DNA of 64,000 nt from JAXGPP01 sp040766885 (GTDB taxonomy: Bacteria > Planctomycetota > Planctomycetia > Pirellulales > Thermoguttaceae), in assembly GCA_040766885.1 (NCBI GenBank), contig JAXGPP010000030.1, positions 13,076 to 77,075 of the forward strand, written 5' to 3'. A model generated the notes under the pieces. That model was not told where the DNA came from and did not search any database. It was given only the letters and a program-made list of their open reading frames with translations. The translations under genes were made by a program, and so were the position numbers. Shown piece after piece: positions 1 through 10,000 of this stretch. Positions within the stretch are counted from its first letter, which is position 1. Every line of letters begins with the position of its first letter.

Positions 1-620
1 CGGCAGATGGGAGTTCCTTCCTCGACAATCAAGCCGTAGCAGGCTAGATGACTGGGGGAGAGAGCGATCGCGGCCGCAAGCGTTTCACGGAAATCCGCGA
101 CGGTTTGCGAAGGGAGGCCGAACATGAGGTCGAGGTTGATATTGTCGAATCCTGTCTGCTGTGCGATTTCGGCGGAAGCGATCACCTGCCGCCAGTCGTG
201 GATGCGGCCGAGGAGGCGCAGGAGATGCGGCTCGGCGGCCTGCGCGCCGATGGACAGCCGGTTCACACCCGATGTGTGGAGTGCGTGTGCCAAGGGGGCG
301 TCAAGCGTGCCGGGGTTGCATTCGCAGGTGATCTCGGCGCCCGCGACGATGGTGAACGCCTCGAATAGCGCGTGAAGGATGCGTGCCAGGTGGAACTCGC
401 CGAGAAGCGACGGCGTGCCGCCGCCGAAGAAGATCGTATCGGCTACAGGATGCCCCGCCAGGACGCCGCGCCGGGCGATCTCCCGGATCACGGCTTCGAC
501 ATAAGCGGGGATATCCGCTTCGCGGCCCGCGCACGATGCGAAGTCGCAGTAGGCGCACTTGCTTACACAAAAGGGGACGTGCACGTAAAGGCCGATGGGC
601 GGGGACGATGATCCTTGCAT
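1..620 (-). CDS. hemW: HemW-like radical SAM protein, 3' part cut by window edge
   Basis: Translating the minus strand from the ATG at 620 gives an N-terminus with VHVPFCVSKCAYCDF. This is the CxxxCxxC cluster-binding loop of radical SAM enzymes in the form typical of HemW and oxygen-independent coproporphyrinogen III oxidase. Next come a GGGTPS stretch (the glycine-rich SAM site) and INLDLMFGLPSQT, both standard HemW segments. About 206 of the usual ~380 residues are present; the gene runs off the left end. HemW acts in the cytosol as a heme chaperone; true HemN normally has an extra N-terminal segment that is absent here. The frame is intact, unlike lepA downstream. No second gene is clearly coupled to it. 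HemW is favoured over HemN from the short N-terminus. Confidence 0.85.
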   Translation of the reverse strand, partial: MQGSSSPPIGLYVHVPFCVSKCAYCDFASCAGREADIPAYVEAVIREIARRGVLAGHPVADTIFFGGGTPSLLGEFHLARILHALFEAFTIVAGAEITCECNPGTLDAPLAHALHTSGVNRLSIGAQAAEPHLLRLLGRIHDWRQVIASAEIAQQTGFDNINLDLMFGLPSQTVADFRETLAAAIALSPSHLACYGLIVEEGTPIC

Positions 621-796
621 GTCAGGCGAAGTTCACGTCGAGTGAATTGGGCGTCCTCCGCAGGCAACGTGCGTTTGAGCGGGGCGGCGGTCCAGCCGAC
701 TCAAATGGAACGAACGATCAAGCTGACCTGCTTGCCGCCAGTCAGCTGGCCGTGCAATTCAGACCGGATTGACGGTTCAGGTCGAGCGCCCGGTTA

Positions 797-1482
797 TTAT
801 ACGGTGTATCCATGGGCGGCAAGCCAGTCGCACGCCGCTCTGACCGCACCGGCGTTAGTTCTGTCGAATCGCTTCTTGAGGATCGGCCCAAGGCTCGATG
901 CAGCGGTGTCTCGCGTGTCATCGTTGATGGAGTCGTCCAGTATATACCGCGCGAGGACGGGAATTGAGTCGCGCGACTGAAGATCGCCGAGGACGGCGAG
1001 GAGAGAATCAAGGACGAGTTGATCGTGTTCATCCGACACGACAGCGTGAAGTTGTTTAAGAACGTCTGGCAAACGCTGTGGGGCTCGTAAGCCGCAGAAG
1101 ACATTGGCAGCCGCCTCACGATGGTCACGATCATTACTCCGCAGCAAGCGAAGGGCAAGCGGAACCGATTCGGCACCGCGTGCGATCAGACCCAAATGGC
1201 GTTGACAATGCGGTTGTATGCGATTGACGCCATTGCGCGGTAAGCGTCCGTTACAGCTCGCGGCTTATCCTTCAAATGTGGTGACGATTCGACTATCAGA
1301 CTGTAATAAAACGCTGCAGACTCTGTGTAATACGACAGGTCTGGACCCGTCGAGTGCTCGTGCGGTATTTCGCGACTGTCGATCAAATCGAGATGGTTCG
1401 GAAACCGTCGAAGCAGTCGTCGCCGTGCCGTCTCGCCGCACAGGTCGCGACGATTCCAGAGCGCTCGCAATCGACCGAACAT
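797..1482 (-). CDS. HEAT-repeat-like protein split by one frameshift
   Basis: Two minus-strand frames join into one plausible protein. The first starts at the ATG at 1482 (MFGRLRALWNRRDL) and stops near 1186 after NRIVNAIWV. The second runs on from about 1195 as GLIARGAESVPLALRLL and ends at 797. Adding one T to the TTT run near 1195 would give a continuous NAILGLIARGAESVP. The C-terminal half is helical with alternating hydrophobic residues (AAANVFCGL, DSLLAVLGDLQSRDSIPVL), as in HEAT or armadillo repeats. Such proteins are protein-binding scaffolds; no enzymatic motif is visible. Alternatively these are two overlapping genes, the second starting at a TTG, but the composition and the frameshifts in nearby lepA favour one gene of about 228 residues. 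Confidence 0.55.
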
Positions 1483-1629
1483 GAGTATGTTCCATGACTG
1501 GTTGTCAGGCGGTCTCAAGCAGAATAGCCTTCGCACGACGCGGCAAAGAGTTGCCTGGCCGATCTCCGTAGGAACGGCGCGGCTGCGCCCTTGCGCGACC
1601 TGTATCGGACCTTACCCCCCGCGCGAAGC

Positions 1630-2112
1630 TCAGGAAGAGGGAAGATGCTCCAGGTCGTCAAGGTCTTTGTGGCGGCCGGCGGCCTGCTTCAATTTGCGCA
1701 GCCAGCGCAGGGAAACAAATCGCAGCTTGTCGAGCTCGACGCTATCGGAGAATACATCGGCTACCGGCACATCCGGAAAGCCAGGGATGTAGTCGTACAG
1801 ATCGAGGAAGCCAAGATCCGTGGTCAGCATCATGAGGTGTGTGCTGCGCACATACGCCGCCGAAACCGGGACGAGCCGTTCGTGGCCGGTGGCGGGATCG
1901 CGCTCATCGCTGATCCAGCAGGCGTGGATGGACTGGAGGAACTCCAGCAGAGCCGACTCCGAGGCCGGCGTGCGCTCAAAAATGAGGTCGGCGTCTTCGG
2001 TGGTGCGAACATAGCCGTGGAAGACGACGGCATGTCCGCCAATGATGACAAACGGCACGCCGGCGCGAGCCAGAAGCTGAAAGATGTTCAGGGGATCGTC
2101 AGAACCTAGCAT
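1630..2112 (-). CDS. Nucleotidyltransferase-like protein (MNT/AbiEii type)
   Basis: A protein of 160 residues. Near residue 22 it has IIGGHAVVFHGYVRTTEDAD, matching the GG-(x)n-HG-x2-R-x-T-x-D-x-D signature of minimal nucleotidyltransferases and AbiEii-like proteins, in which the two acidic residues bind metal. The second half contains a DLYDYIPGFPDV segment and a basic C-terminus (LRKLKQAAGRHKDLDDL) typical of this group. The gene overlaps the small upstream gene by 14 bases, so the two are almost certainly co-expressed. Families of this type often act as the toxin, or as the modifying antitoxin, of two-gene modules; which role applies here cannot be read from the sequence. Family assignment is fairly sure, biological role is not. 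Confidence 0.7.
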   Translation of the reverse strand: MLGSDDPLNIFQLLARAGVPFVIIGGHAVVFHGYVRTTEDADLIFERTPASESALLEFLQSIHACWISDERDPATGHERLVPVSAAYVRSTHLMMLTTDLGFLDLYDYIPGFPDVPVADVFSDSVELDKLRFVSLRWLRKLKQAAGRHKDLDDLEHLPSS

Positions 2113-2290
2113 GGATGCTGCGCTGCCGCAGGTTGCGCGCCCAGTATTGCCGATAGCCGTTGCGCGATGCAGCGAGGAGTCGTCTGGCCCGTCTCTGCAA
2201 CGCGACGAAACGCTCCAACCGCTCGCGCGGCGTCATACAGGCAGTGTCTTGCGACGGGCGGCGAACTTCAGACGCGAGGTCCATATTCAT
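2099..2290 (-). CDS. Small basic partner of the nucleotidyltransferase
   Basis: A 63-residue protein starting at the ATG at 2290 (MNMDLASEVRRPSQDTACM) and overlapping the next gene by 14 bases. It is rich in arginine and forms one long predicted helix (MTPRERLERFVALQRRAR), followed by NGYRQYWARNLRQR. I do not recognise a named family. Size, charge and overlap fit the first gene of a toxin-antitoxin-like pair, with the nucleotidyltransferase as second gene. A longer form from an upstream ATG at 2320 is possible, but its extra residues look unremarkable. Function is inferred only from context. Confidence 0.5.
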   Translation of the reverse strand: MNMDLASEVRRPSQDTACMTPRERLERFVALQRRARRLLAASRNGYRQYWARNLRQRSIHARF

Positions 2291-2348
2291 CAGGATACCG
2301 GGCACGGCCATGGCCTGCAACCCTGATCCCCATCCTCCACCCCTGGTC

Positions 2349-4134
2349 TACTTCCTGTCGGCCGCCAGGATCGAGATGAAGGCTTTTTGGGGGATCTGCA
2401 CCTGCCCGACTTGCTTCATCTTCGCCTTGCCCTTCTTCTGCTTCTCGAGGAGCTTCTTCTTGCGGGTCACATCGCCGCCGTAGCACTTCGCGGTTACGTC
2501 CTTGCGGTAGGCCTGGATCGTCGAGCGCGCGATGACCTTGCCGCCGATGACGCCCTGGATGGGGATCTTGAACTGGTGGCGGGGAATCGCTTCCGGCCAG
2601 TTGCTCGCAGTAGTGCAGTGCCCGGGCCCGCGCTTGTCGCGGTGGACCAGGTAGGCCAGCGTATCAACCGGTTCGCCGTTGATCAGGATCTCGACCTTGA
2701 CCCGTCGGTCTGGCGGTAGTCGATAGTCAGGTAATCGAAGGAGCCGTAGCCCCGGGTGACCGTCTTGAGCTTGCCGTAGAAATCGAAGAGCACCTCGCCG
2801 AGCGGCATCTCGCTCACGATCTCCACCCGGCCTACGGAGAGGTAGTGCATTTGCTGACTTGAGGAGCGGTATTCACGGCAGAGTTCCATGACCGAGCCGA
2901 CGTACTCTTCGGGCGTGAGGATCGTCGCCTTGATGTACGGCTCCGTGACGCCGGCGATCTTGAACGGATCGGGCCAGCTACCCGGATTGTCGACCTCGAG
3001 CGTATCGCCCTCCTTCAACGTAACCCGGTATCTCACCGTCGGGGCGGAGACGACCAGGCCGATGTCGAACTCGCGCTGCAGGCGTTCCTGGACCACGTCG
3101 AGATGCAGGAGGCCGAGGAACCCGCAGCGGAACCCGAAGCCGAGGGCGGCGGAGTTGTCCTTCTCGTAGGTCAGCGCGGCGTCGTTGATAGCCAGCTTGT
3201 CGAGGGCCTTGGCCAGTTCGCGGTGCTCGTCGGCATCGATCGGATAGATCGAGGAGAAGACGACCTGTTCGCCTTCTGGTAGCCGGGTACCGGTTCGGCG
3301 GCGGGGCGATCGAGGTGCGTGATCGTATCGCCGACTTCGATATCGCGGACGCTTTGATGCCGGCGATGATGTAGCCCACCTCCCCGGCGGCGAGTTGCGA
3401 TTGGGGATGGAACCCGAGCCGATTGATTCCACTTCCTCGACCGTGTAGTCCCAACCCGAGTGCATGAAGTGGATCTGATCGCCCGGTTTCACCGTGCCGT
3501 CCATGATGCGGCACAGGAGGATCACGCCGCGATAGCGGTGGTTGCGCGTCGAAGACGAGCGCCTGAGCGGCCCGGCCGGATCGCCCTTGAGGGCGGCAGC
3601 TTCTCGACGATTCCCGCAAGGACATCCTCGATGCCCAGACCGGTCTTGGCCGAGACAGGGATTGCCGCGAACGGATCGAGCCCCAGGTCCTTGTCGATCT
3701 CTTCGCGCGCCCGGTCGACATCGGCGGCGGGGAGATCGATCTTGTTGATCACCGGCAGCAATTCCAGGTTGTGGTCGAGGGCAGGTAGAGATTGGCGACT
3801 GTCTGGGCCTCAACCCCTGGGAAGCGTCGACGACGATCAGGGCGCCGTCGCACGCCAGGAGCGAGCGCCGCACTTCGTGCGAGAAATCGACGTGTCCCGG
3901 GGTGTCGATCAGGTTCAACTGGTAGTCCTGCCCGTTGGGGGCCCGGTAGGCAAGCGTGATCGAATTGCTCTTGATCGTGATCCCCCGCTCGCGTTCGATA
4001 TCCATCGAGTCGAGCAACTGGTTGCGGAATTCGCGCTCGGAAACGCCGCCGCAGGCCTGGATCAACCGATCGGCCAGGGTCGATTTCCCGTGATCAATGT
4101 GGGCGATGATGCAAAAGTTGCGGATATGGTTCAT
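2349..4134 (-). CDS. lepA: Elongation factor 4 (LepA), reading frame broken by many indels
   Basis: LepA is a ribosome-bound translational GTPase. From the ATG at 4134 the protein begins MNHIRNFCIIAHIDHGKST (P-loop), with GITIKSNSITL (switch I) and DTPGHVDF (G3). NKID (G4), the EF-G-like domains and the family-specific C-terminus (FKIPIQGVIGGKVIARST, ending ILAADRK) appear in other frames. The span would code for about 595 residues, the normal LepA length, but the frame changes roughly ten times. Examples: a G missing after VVDASQG, a C missing in EKLPP, an A missing after IIAGIK, a C missing before RVKVEI. Nearly all are one-base contractions of short homopolymers and no premature stops are needed, so sequencing error is more likely than decay. 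No gene is obviously coupled to it. Confidence 0.9.
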
Positions 4135-4390
4135 GAAACCTGTCGGAGTGATTGCTGACGCCGTGCTCGCGGCGCGGGGGCGGGCGAACGACGGGGCCCT
4201 GATGTCCGAATCCCTGCCCCCCGCTCGCCAGAGAGACCACATACCGACAAGCCCCCGCGGCGGCCTCTGAACCCATCGATTTTAGCCCATGATGCTGAAA
4301 TCGGACAGAGGGATGGGCGTCGACCGGCGCGGCCCGGTAGCCAGCATTGAGCCGGGAGGCGGGGGCGCGGCAGGCGGGGAGGTCCTGTTG

Positions 4391-4876
4391 CTACTCCTCT
4401 TGCAGCCTCAGGCGTGCAGCGTCATCGAGGCCGTAGACATGGTAGAGGACTGCCAAAGCGAGGTCGGTTGCCTTGTCGACGTCTGATCCGAACTTGACAT
4501 TGAAAGTCGTTTGTTCACCGGCGGGAGGTCCGCCCGGAGACTCCTCGGTCCGGTACGTCTCCGGGCCGGAATACCCGAGGTTGGAGAATACGGCCTTGGC
4601 CTTCGCCATTTCCTGCGGCGAGAGCGTCTGGGACGGCAGGTCGAGCAGGAGAGGCTCCCCGCTGGACCCGGCGAACTGCACAAACTTCCCGGAACGGGCA
4701 TCTTCAATCACCACGAACGCGCCGGAAGGACGGGAGAGGAGCCGAACCAGGGCCGTACGGATCATCTCGCGGTGTGACTTGGGACCACCAACGCGTCGTG
4801 CGCGGGCGACAACCACACAGGCGGCAGCGGCGACACCGATGGCGGCAACCACGGCAATGAGCATCGCGAGCTTCAT
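4391..4876 (-). CDS. Membrane-anchored protein of unknown function
   Basis: A 161-residue protein starting with MKLAMLIAVVAAIGVAAAAC, a single N-terminal membrane anchor or signal segment of about 24 residues followed by a basic RARR. The remainder looks like a small alpha/beta domain: IRTALVRLLSRPSGAFVVIE, then GKFVQFAGSSGEPLLLDLP, and a helical C-terminus (DKATDLALAVLYHVYGLDD). I do not recognise the family. The topology suggests a mostly extracytoplasmic or cytoplasmic soluble domain tethered to the membrane. It is separated by about 250 bases from lepA and is transcribed in the same direction. Confidence 0.7.
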   Translation of the reverse strand: MKLAMLIAVVAAIGVAAAACVVVARARRVGGPKSHREMIRTALVRLLSRPSGAFVVIEDARSGKFVQFAGSSGEPLLLDLPSQTLSPQEMAKAKAVFSNLGYSGPETYRTEESPGGPPAGEQTTFNVKFGSDVDKATDLALAVLYHVYGLDDAARLRLQEE

Positions 4877-4950
4877 GTTTCCGGATCTTCCGGCTGAAGG
4901 CGGATCTTACTCGACGGAAGAGATTGTACTCGGCAGGAGGAAGCAAGGGG

Positions 4951-4998
4951 ATTGGGGACTGCACATTGAGAACTGCAGAATGCAGATTGAAAACTGGC
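4951..4998. repeat. Degenerate short-word repeat (attgagaactgcag type)
   Basis: An intergenic stretch built from variants of one word: attggggactgcac, attgagaactgcag, then gcagattgaaaactgg. Such AT-richer word repeats stand out from the GC-rich surroundings. Related but different word repeats occur at 22183-22224 and 44968-44996. No coding role is visible. Confidence 0.5.
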
Positions 4999-5031
4999 AT
5001 CGGGATCCTCGTTTGTGTGCGGGAAGACGTC

Positions 5032-5424
5032 ATGCGCGAGTGGGTGAGCGACGGCGCGGGGTTGAAGCCCAACCTACTGCGGGCGGTGGGGAGGATGGAT
5101 CTGGTCGGCCTGGCGTTGGGCTTCGGCGGCATCGGTTGCGGCGGATTCTCCGGGCACTATGCACTGATTCCAAACAAGGAGTACGAACTGCTCCGCCTCA
5201 ACTGTGCGCAAGCGGTCTTTGGCGGCGGCAATCGGCTTGGCCGCTCGCGGGCCACGATGGTGGTGACCGATGAAGGCCCTGCAATAAGCATGTTCGAAGA
5301 GAACGGCCGGAAGCGGCTGGTGCTGAGCCAGGCAACCGCTGTTTCGGGGCTGGAGTTGTTCGATGATGATGAATCGCCCGTGGCATCCCTCACGGTGCCA
5401 CTGGATGCCCGCCGCCAGGCATAG
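5032..5424 (+). CDS. Small protein with VTDEGPAISMFEENGR-type beta repeat
   Basis: Starting at the ATG at 5032, the protein has 130 residues. The N-terminal third contains a weakly hydrophobic glycine-rich stretch (LVGLALGFGGIGCGGFSG). The second half reads RATMVVTDEGPAISMFEENG and then RLVLSQATAVSGLELFDDDE, two imperfect copies of a roughly 20-residue beta-hairpin unit. I recall this style of repeat from planctomycete proteins of unknown function. The internal repeat is the best argument that the ORF is real. The start is uncertain: an in-frame ATG lies at 4924, but that choice would run through the word repeat. Function unknown. Confidence 0.5.
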   Translation: MREWVSDGAGLKPNLLRAVGRMDLVGLALGFGGIGCGGFSGHYALIPNKEYELLRLNCAQAVFGGGNRLGRSRATMVVTDEGPAISMFEENGRKRLVLSQATAVSGLELFDDDESPVASLTVPLDARRQA

Positions 5425-5479
5425 TGGGCGAGCCCCTCGGCTGGCAGTCCAAAACGTTGCCCTGGCGCGCGGCGTGGGT

Positions 5480-5485
5480 TATGCT
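5480..5485 (+). promoter_or_regulatory. Possible -10 element (TATGCT) for the sulfatase gene
   Basis: TATGCT lies 45 bases before the chosen ATG at 5531, in a context (gggTTATGCTcg) like other -10-like sites in this window. No convincing -35 is visible, so this is weak. Confidence 0.25.
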
Positions 5486-5530
5486 CGCTTACGTGCGTCT
5501 TCTTTGTGGGCGGAACTTGGAGCCGATGCC

Positions 5531-6967
5531 ATGTGCACTCTCACGTTTCGGCCGGCGCTTGCTGCGCTGGCCTGCGGGTTGGTTCTTATCGCCATCTCCG
5601 CCGCGTCCCTCGCTGCCGACCGTCCGCCCAACTTCATCGTCATCCTGGCCGATGACCTGGGGGCCAAGGAGCTGAGCTGCTACGGACACCCCGCGCACCG
5701 CACGCCGAACCTCGACCGGCTTGCCGAAACCGGGGTGCGCTTCGAGACGTGTTACTCCACTCCGATCTGCCACCCGACGCGGTTTGAGATCATGACTGGC
5801 CAGTACGGCCATCACAACGGCGTCTACCACTTCTCCGGTTCGCCGGGCGGCCCGAAACCCGACGATCCCCAGGAGCAGATTGTCAATCACTTCACGTTCG
5901 CGCAGATGCTCAAGAACCGCGGCTACGCGACGGCCCTGTCGGGCAAGTGGCAGTTGACCGGCCGAGTGCCCAGCCTGATTCGCGAGTGCGGTTTCGACGA
6001 GTACCTGATGTGGGCCTACAAGCACAATCTTCCCGAAGGCGTCGAACACGACGGCGGCTGGGAGTCGCCCGGCAAGACGTCGCGCTACTGGCATCCTTCA
6101 CTGCTCAAGAATGGGCAGTACGTCGATACCGGTCCGAACGACTACGGTCCGGATATGTTCACCGACTACGTGATCGACTTCATGCGGCGGCAGAACGAGA
6201 AGCCGTTCTTCGTCTATTACTCGATGGTCCAGACTCATGGACCGCACTACAAGACGCCTGCCGACAAGCCGTCGGAAGATGAGAAGTTCGTAAACCGCAA
6301 GGAGAATTTCCAGAACAATCTGGAGTACCTCGACAAGCTGGTCGGACGAATCACCACCGCACTCGACGACTTGGGGCTCCGCCAGAACACCGTGCTCTTT
6401 TTCACCGGCGACAACGGCACCGGCGGCGACGGCAAAGGGCAGACCACCGAGCTTGGCGCCCGCGTGCCGATGATCGTCAACTGCCCGAGCATGATCGAGG
6501 CCCGCGAACCCTGCCGAGAACTCGTCGATCTCTCCGACATCTTCCCGACACTTGCCGAAATGGCCGGGGCCGCGTTGCCCGCCGACCGCGTGATCGACGG
6601 CCGTAGTTTCGCACCCCTCTTGCTCGGCAAACCGTACGAACCGCGGCCGTGGATCTACAGCTACCTTGGCCCGCAACGGGTGGTCCGCACGCCGCGGTGG
6701 CTCTTGGAGGACAATTCGCCCGCCCATTTCGGCAGGCTCTACGACTGCGGCACGAGCCGCGACGGCAGCGGGTACCGCGACGTGACCGACTCCACCGACC
6801 CGGAAGTGGTTGCCGCCAGGAAGGAACTCGAGGCCATTCTGGCCGACAAGCCCGTGCCCAAAGCGGAGCCCAAACAGCCCAAGGCCAAACGTGCCAACCG
6901 CCGCGCCGCAGCCAAAGCGCAGTCCGCCGATCGCCCTCGAGCGCAAGGCAAACCCCGCGACAAGTGA
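5531..6967 (+). CDS. Secreted sulfatase, family S1 (formylglycine-dependent)
   Basis: A 478-residue protein with a Sec signal peptide (about residues 1-29, ending SLAADRPPN). The start of the mature chain, NFIVILADDLGAKELSCYG, is the metal-binding N-terminus of type I sulfatases. The active-site motif is CHPTRFEIMTG; the Cys would be converted to formylglycine, and the usual Ser at the fourth position is Thr (C-x-P-T-R). LSGKWQL and FFTGDNGTGG supply further family residues. Sulfatases of this kind remove sulfate esters from polysaccharides outside the cytoplasm. The C-terminal 40 residues are a Lys/Arg/Ala-rich tail not needed for the fold. No formylglycine-generating enzyme gene is in the window. 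The next gene follows 78 bases downstream on the same strand. Confidence 0.9.
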   Translation: MCTLTFRPALAALACGLVLIAISAASLAADRPPNFIVILADDLGAKELSCYGHPAHRTPNLDRLAETGVRFETCYSTPICHPTRFEIMTGQYGHHNGVYHFSGSPGGPKPDDPQEQIVNHFTFAQMLKNRGYATALSGKWQLTGRVPSLIRECGFDEYLMWAYKHNLPEGVEHDGGWESPGKTSRYWHPSLLKNGQYVDTGPNDYGPDMFTDYVIDFMRRQNEKPFFVYYSMVQTHGPHYKTPADKPSEDEKFVNRKENFQNNLEYLDKLVGRITTALDDLGLRQNTVLFFTGDNGTGGDGKGQTTELGARVPMIVNCPSMIEAREPCRELVDLSDIFPTLAEMAGAALPADRVIDGRSFAPLLLGKPYEPRPWIYSYLGPQRVVRTPRWLLEDNSPAHFGRLYDCGTSRDGSGYRDVTDSTDPEVVAARKELEAILADKPVPKAEPKQPKAKRANRRAAAKAQSADRPRAQGKPRDK

Positions 6968-7045
6968 CGTTGCGTTGGCCGCGATTGCTCGCTTTCATAG
7001 CACCGCCAGCCTGGCCCTGACGATCAAGGACAGAAGGACCGACCG

Positions 7046-10000
7046 ATGATGAGACCAATCGCCGTTTCTCTCTTGTTGAGCGGCCTTCTGGCCTGCGGCC
7101 TCGCGCGTTGTGCCAACGCAGAGTCTCCTTCGACAGAGTCTTCACCTCCGGCCGAGACCGGCGCCGACGTCGAACAGGCGATGTTCAAGCTGCTCGATGC
7201 ACCGCTGTTGTTCACCAAAAGGCATTCCTACACCGGGATCCATATCTACGACACGTTCTACAAGTGGCCGCCGGGTGGTGGCGGGATCTACATCCTCGAA
7301 AACCCTTCGGCGCCGCGGTCGCAGTGGAAGATCCGGCCGGTGATCGACCCCACGACGCCCGAGACGCTGGGGGTTGGCGTGTACACCCACCCGGAACTCT
7401 CGTGGGATGCCACGAAGCTTCTGTTCTGTTTCAAGGGTGAGCCGACGGGGAACACGAGCATTTACGAGATCGGCATCGACGGCCGCGGCTTGCGTCGGAT
7501 CACCGATCCCACGCCCACCTGCGACTGCTACAAGGGAGGGCACGCCGGTCAGCACGACATCGCCCCGGCCTGGTTGCCCGACGGGCGGATTGTGTTTCTC
7601 TCCACGCGGCCCAGTGGTCTGGTGCCTTGCGCCAACTCGGGCGTGAGTGTCCTGCACGTGATGAACGCCGACGGGTCCGACATCCACCCGATCTCGGTCA
7701 ATCACGTCAACGAGTTCGATCCCAGCATCCTGCCCGACGGGCGGATCCTGTTCGGCCGCTGGGAGTATGTCGACAAGAACGCGCTGACGATCCAGTCGCT
7801 GTGGTCGGTGAACCCCGACGGAACGCAGGAGACGGCCGTTTACGCCAACAACATGGTCTTCCCCGAGGCGGTGCTCGACGCCCGGCCGATCCCCGGCACG
7901 CACCTCATCGTCGGCACGTTTGCCAAGCACAATTCGACGCCGCGCGGTTCGATCGCCATCGTCGATCCGCGGCTGGGCAAGAACAGCCCCGCGGCGGCGA
8001 CGAACCTCGAGCACCCGGAGGATCCGACGTTCGACCGGGGCGACTCCTGCGAGCCGTGGCCGGTAACGGAAGCCGTATTCCTCTTCAGTGGCCGACCCGA
8101 GGGGCAATCGCGAAACGTGCTGCAGATGATCGACCTCCAGGGGCGGAAGTCGACGCTCATGGCCGATCCGGAGATCTGCCTGCACTCGCCGATGCTTGTG
8201 AAGCCCCGGCCGGTGCCGCCGGTGATCGCCGATTCGACGAACCGGCTGGCGACCACCGGACAGTTCTTCCTGCAGGACATCTACCGCGGCCTTACTGGCG
8301 TAAAGCGGGGCGAGGTGAAGTATCTCCGCGTGCTCGAGGAGACTTCCCGGGTAAGCCCCACGACCATGGGCGGCAGCCCGTACAACCAAGTCTTTCTTAG
8401 CAGCGCCGCACTGGCCTTCAATGCGAAGATCTTCCTCGGCGTGGTGCCGGTTGAGGAAGACGGCTCGGCCTACTTCGAGGCTCCCGCCGGCCGCGGGCTG
8501 TTCTTCCAGGCCCTCGATGCCGACGGGCGACTGGTGCAAAGCATGCGGAGCTTCGTCCAGGCTTCTCCCGGTACTACCCGGTCGTGCGTCGGGTGCCACG
8601 AGCACAAGTACACCGCGGCCAGCAATGAAGGGCTGCGCGATCTGGCACGGGCGCCGAGCCAGATCGAGCCCGAGTCGTGGGGAAGCGGTTTCGTCGACTA
8701 CCCGAGCATGATCCAGCCGATTCTCGACAGGCACTGCGTGAGTTGCCATGGCGGCGAGAAGGACATCGCCGCGGGCATGGACCTTTCGGGCGGTTGGACG
8801 GAGCATTTCAGCATCAGCTATGAAAACCTCGTGAACCGCCGCGAGACCCAGTTGATCGCCTACTGGATCGCCGGGATCGACTGCATGAACGGCACGGCCT
8901 TGTGGTCGTCGCAGATCTTTCCGCCCCGCGCCCACGGCTCGGGCGCGGCGCCGCTGGCCGAACTGCTCGTCGAAGGTCACAGCGGCTACACTCCCGATCT
9001 TACGCGCGAAGAGCGCGACCTGCTCATGGCGTGGATCGACACCAACGGCTTGTACCGCGGCCACTGGGACTACAACGACAACGGCTGCGCGATCCGCGAC
9101 TGGAAGAACACCACCGGCGCATTGACCGCCGCGATGCAGACGGCCGGCTGCCTCCGTTGCCACGGCGACGGTACCCGGATCACTTACTTCGAGAACGACT
9201 GGATCAATCTCAAGGATCCGGAGTTCAGCCGCATCTTGCGAGCGCCGCTGGCCAAGGGGAGCGAAGGGTACGGCTTGGGGCTCTGCCGCGACCGCAAGGT
9301 GACCGCCGACCGCCAGCGAATTCACCTGCTGCGGAAAGGCTATGCCCATGCGGTGCAGCCGCCCGAGGCATTCGAACGTCACGCATACGTTCCCTACGAC
9401 CCCAGCGGACAGCCGGTCGCGAGCTTTGCTTCCGTCGAGGATCCGCACTATCGGGCGATGCTGTCGATCATCCGCGGCGCCCGGCAAACGGCCCTTTCCA
9501 CGCCCCGCGTCGAGATGCCGGGGGCTGAAGTGATCGCGGGAGCGTGCCGCATGTATCTCCCGCCGCCTTTGCCGCTGGTCGCGCCGCTGCCGGAAGCCGT
9601 CGTCGATGTTGAGGGCGTGGTCGAGGTGCGCTGCGAGCGGTCGGCCCGAACGATCGGCCTGGAAGCCGAGTTCCACCGCTCGGATCGCGCAGGGTTCACG
9701 CCCGACGAGAGCACGCTGCTGGCTCGCAACGCCCTGTTCCAATACACCGATCGGCTCGCGCCCGTGGGAAGGCAGTGCTATGCCGTCGTGCTGTGCTCGG
9801 GCGGTGAACGGAGCCTGCCGGCCTACGTGACCGCCGCGGTGCCTCATCCGGCTCCGCCGCCGGCGCCGACCGGGCTGGAGGCTCTGCCGGCATCGGGCGC
9901 CAGTCGGCTGGCGTGGCTGGCGCCGGCCAGGCCCGTCATGGGCTACCACGTTTATCGCGGCACGCCCGGAGCCACGGAAGTCGAGAGGATCACTGCCGCG

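Noticed and set aside
796..801. TATAAT on the minus strand upstream of hemW
   Set aside because: It overlaps the stop codon of the HEAT-like gene and lies about 175 bases from the hemW start with no -35; too weak to annotate.
7142..9949. Very long minus-strand open frame opposite the multiheme protein
   Set aside because: A shadow of GC-rich coding DNA; its translation is Arg/Gly/His-rich with no domain, while the plus strand carries signal peptide, heme motifs and propeller blades.
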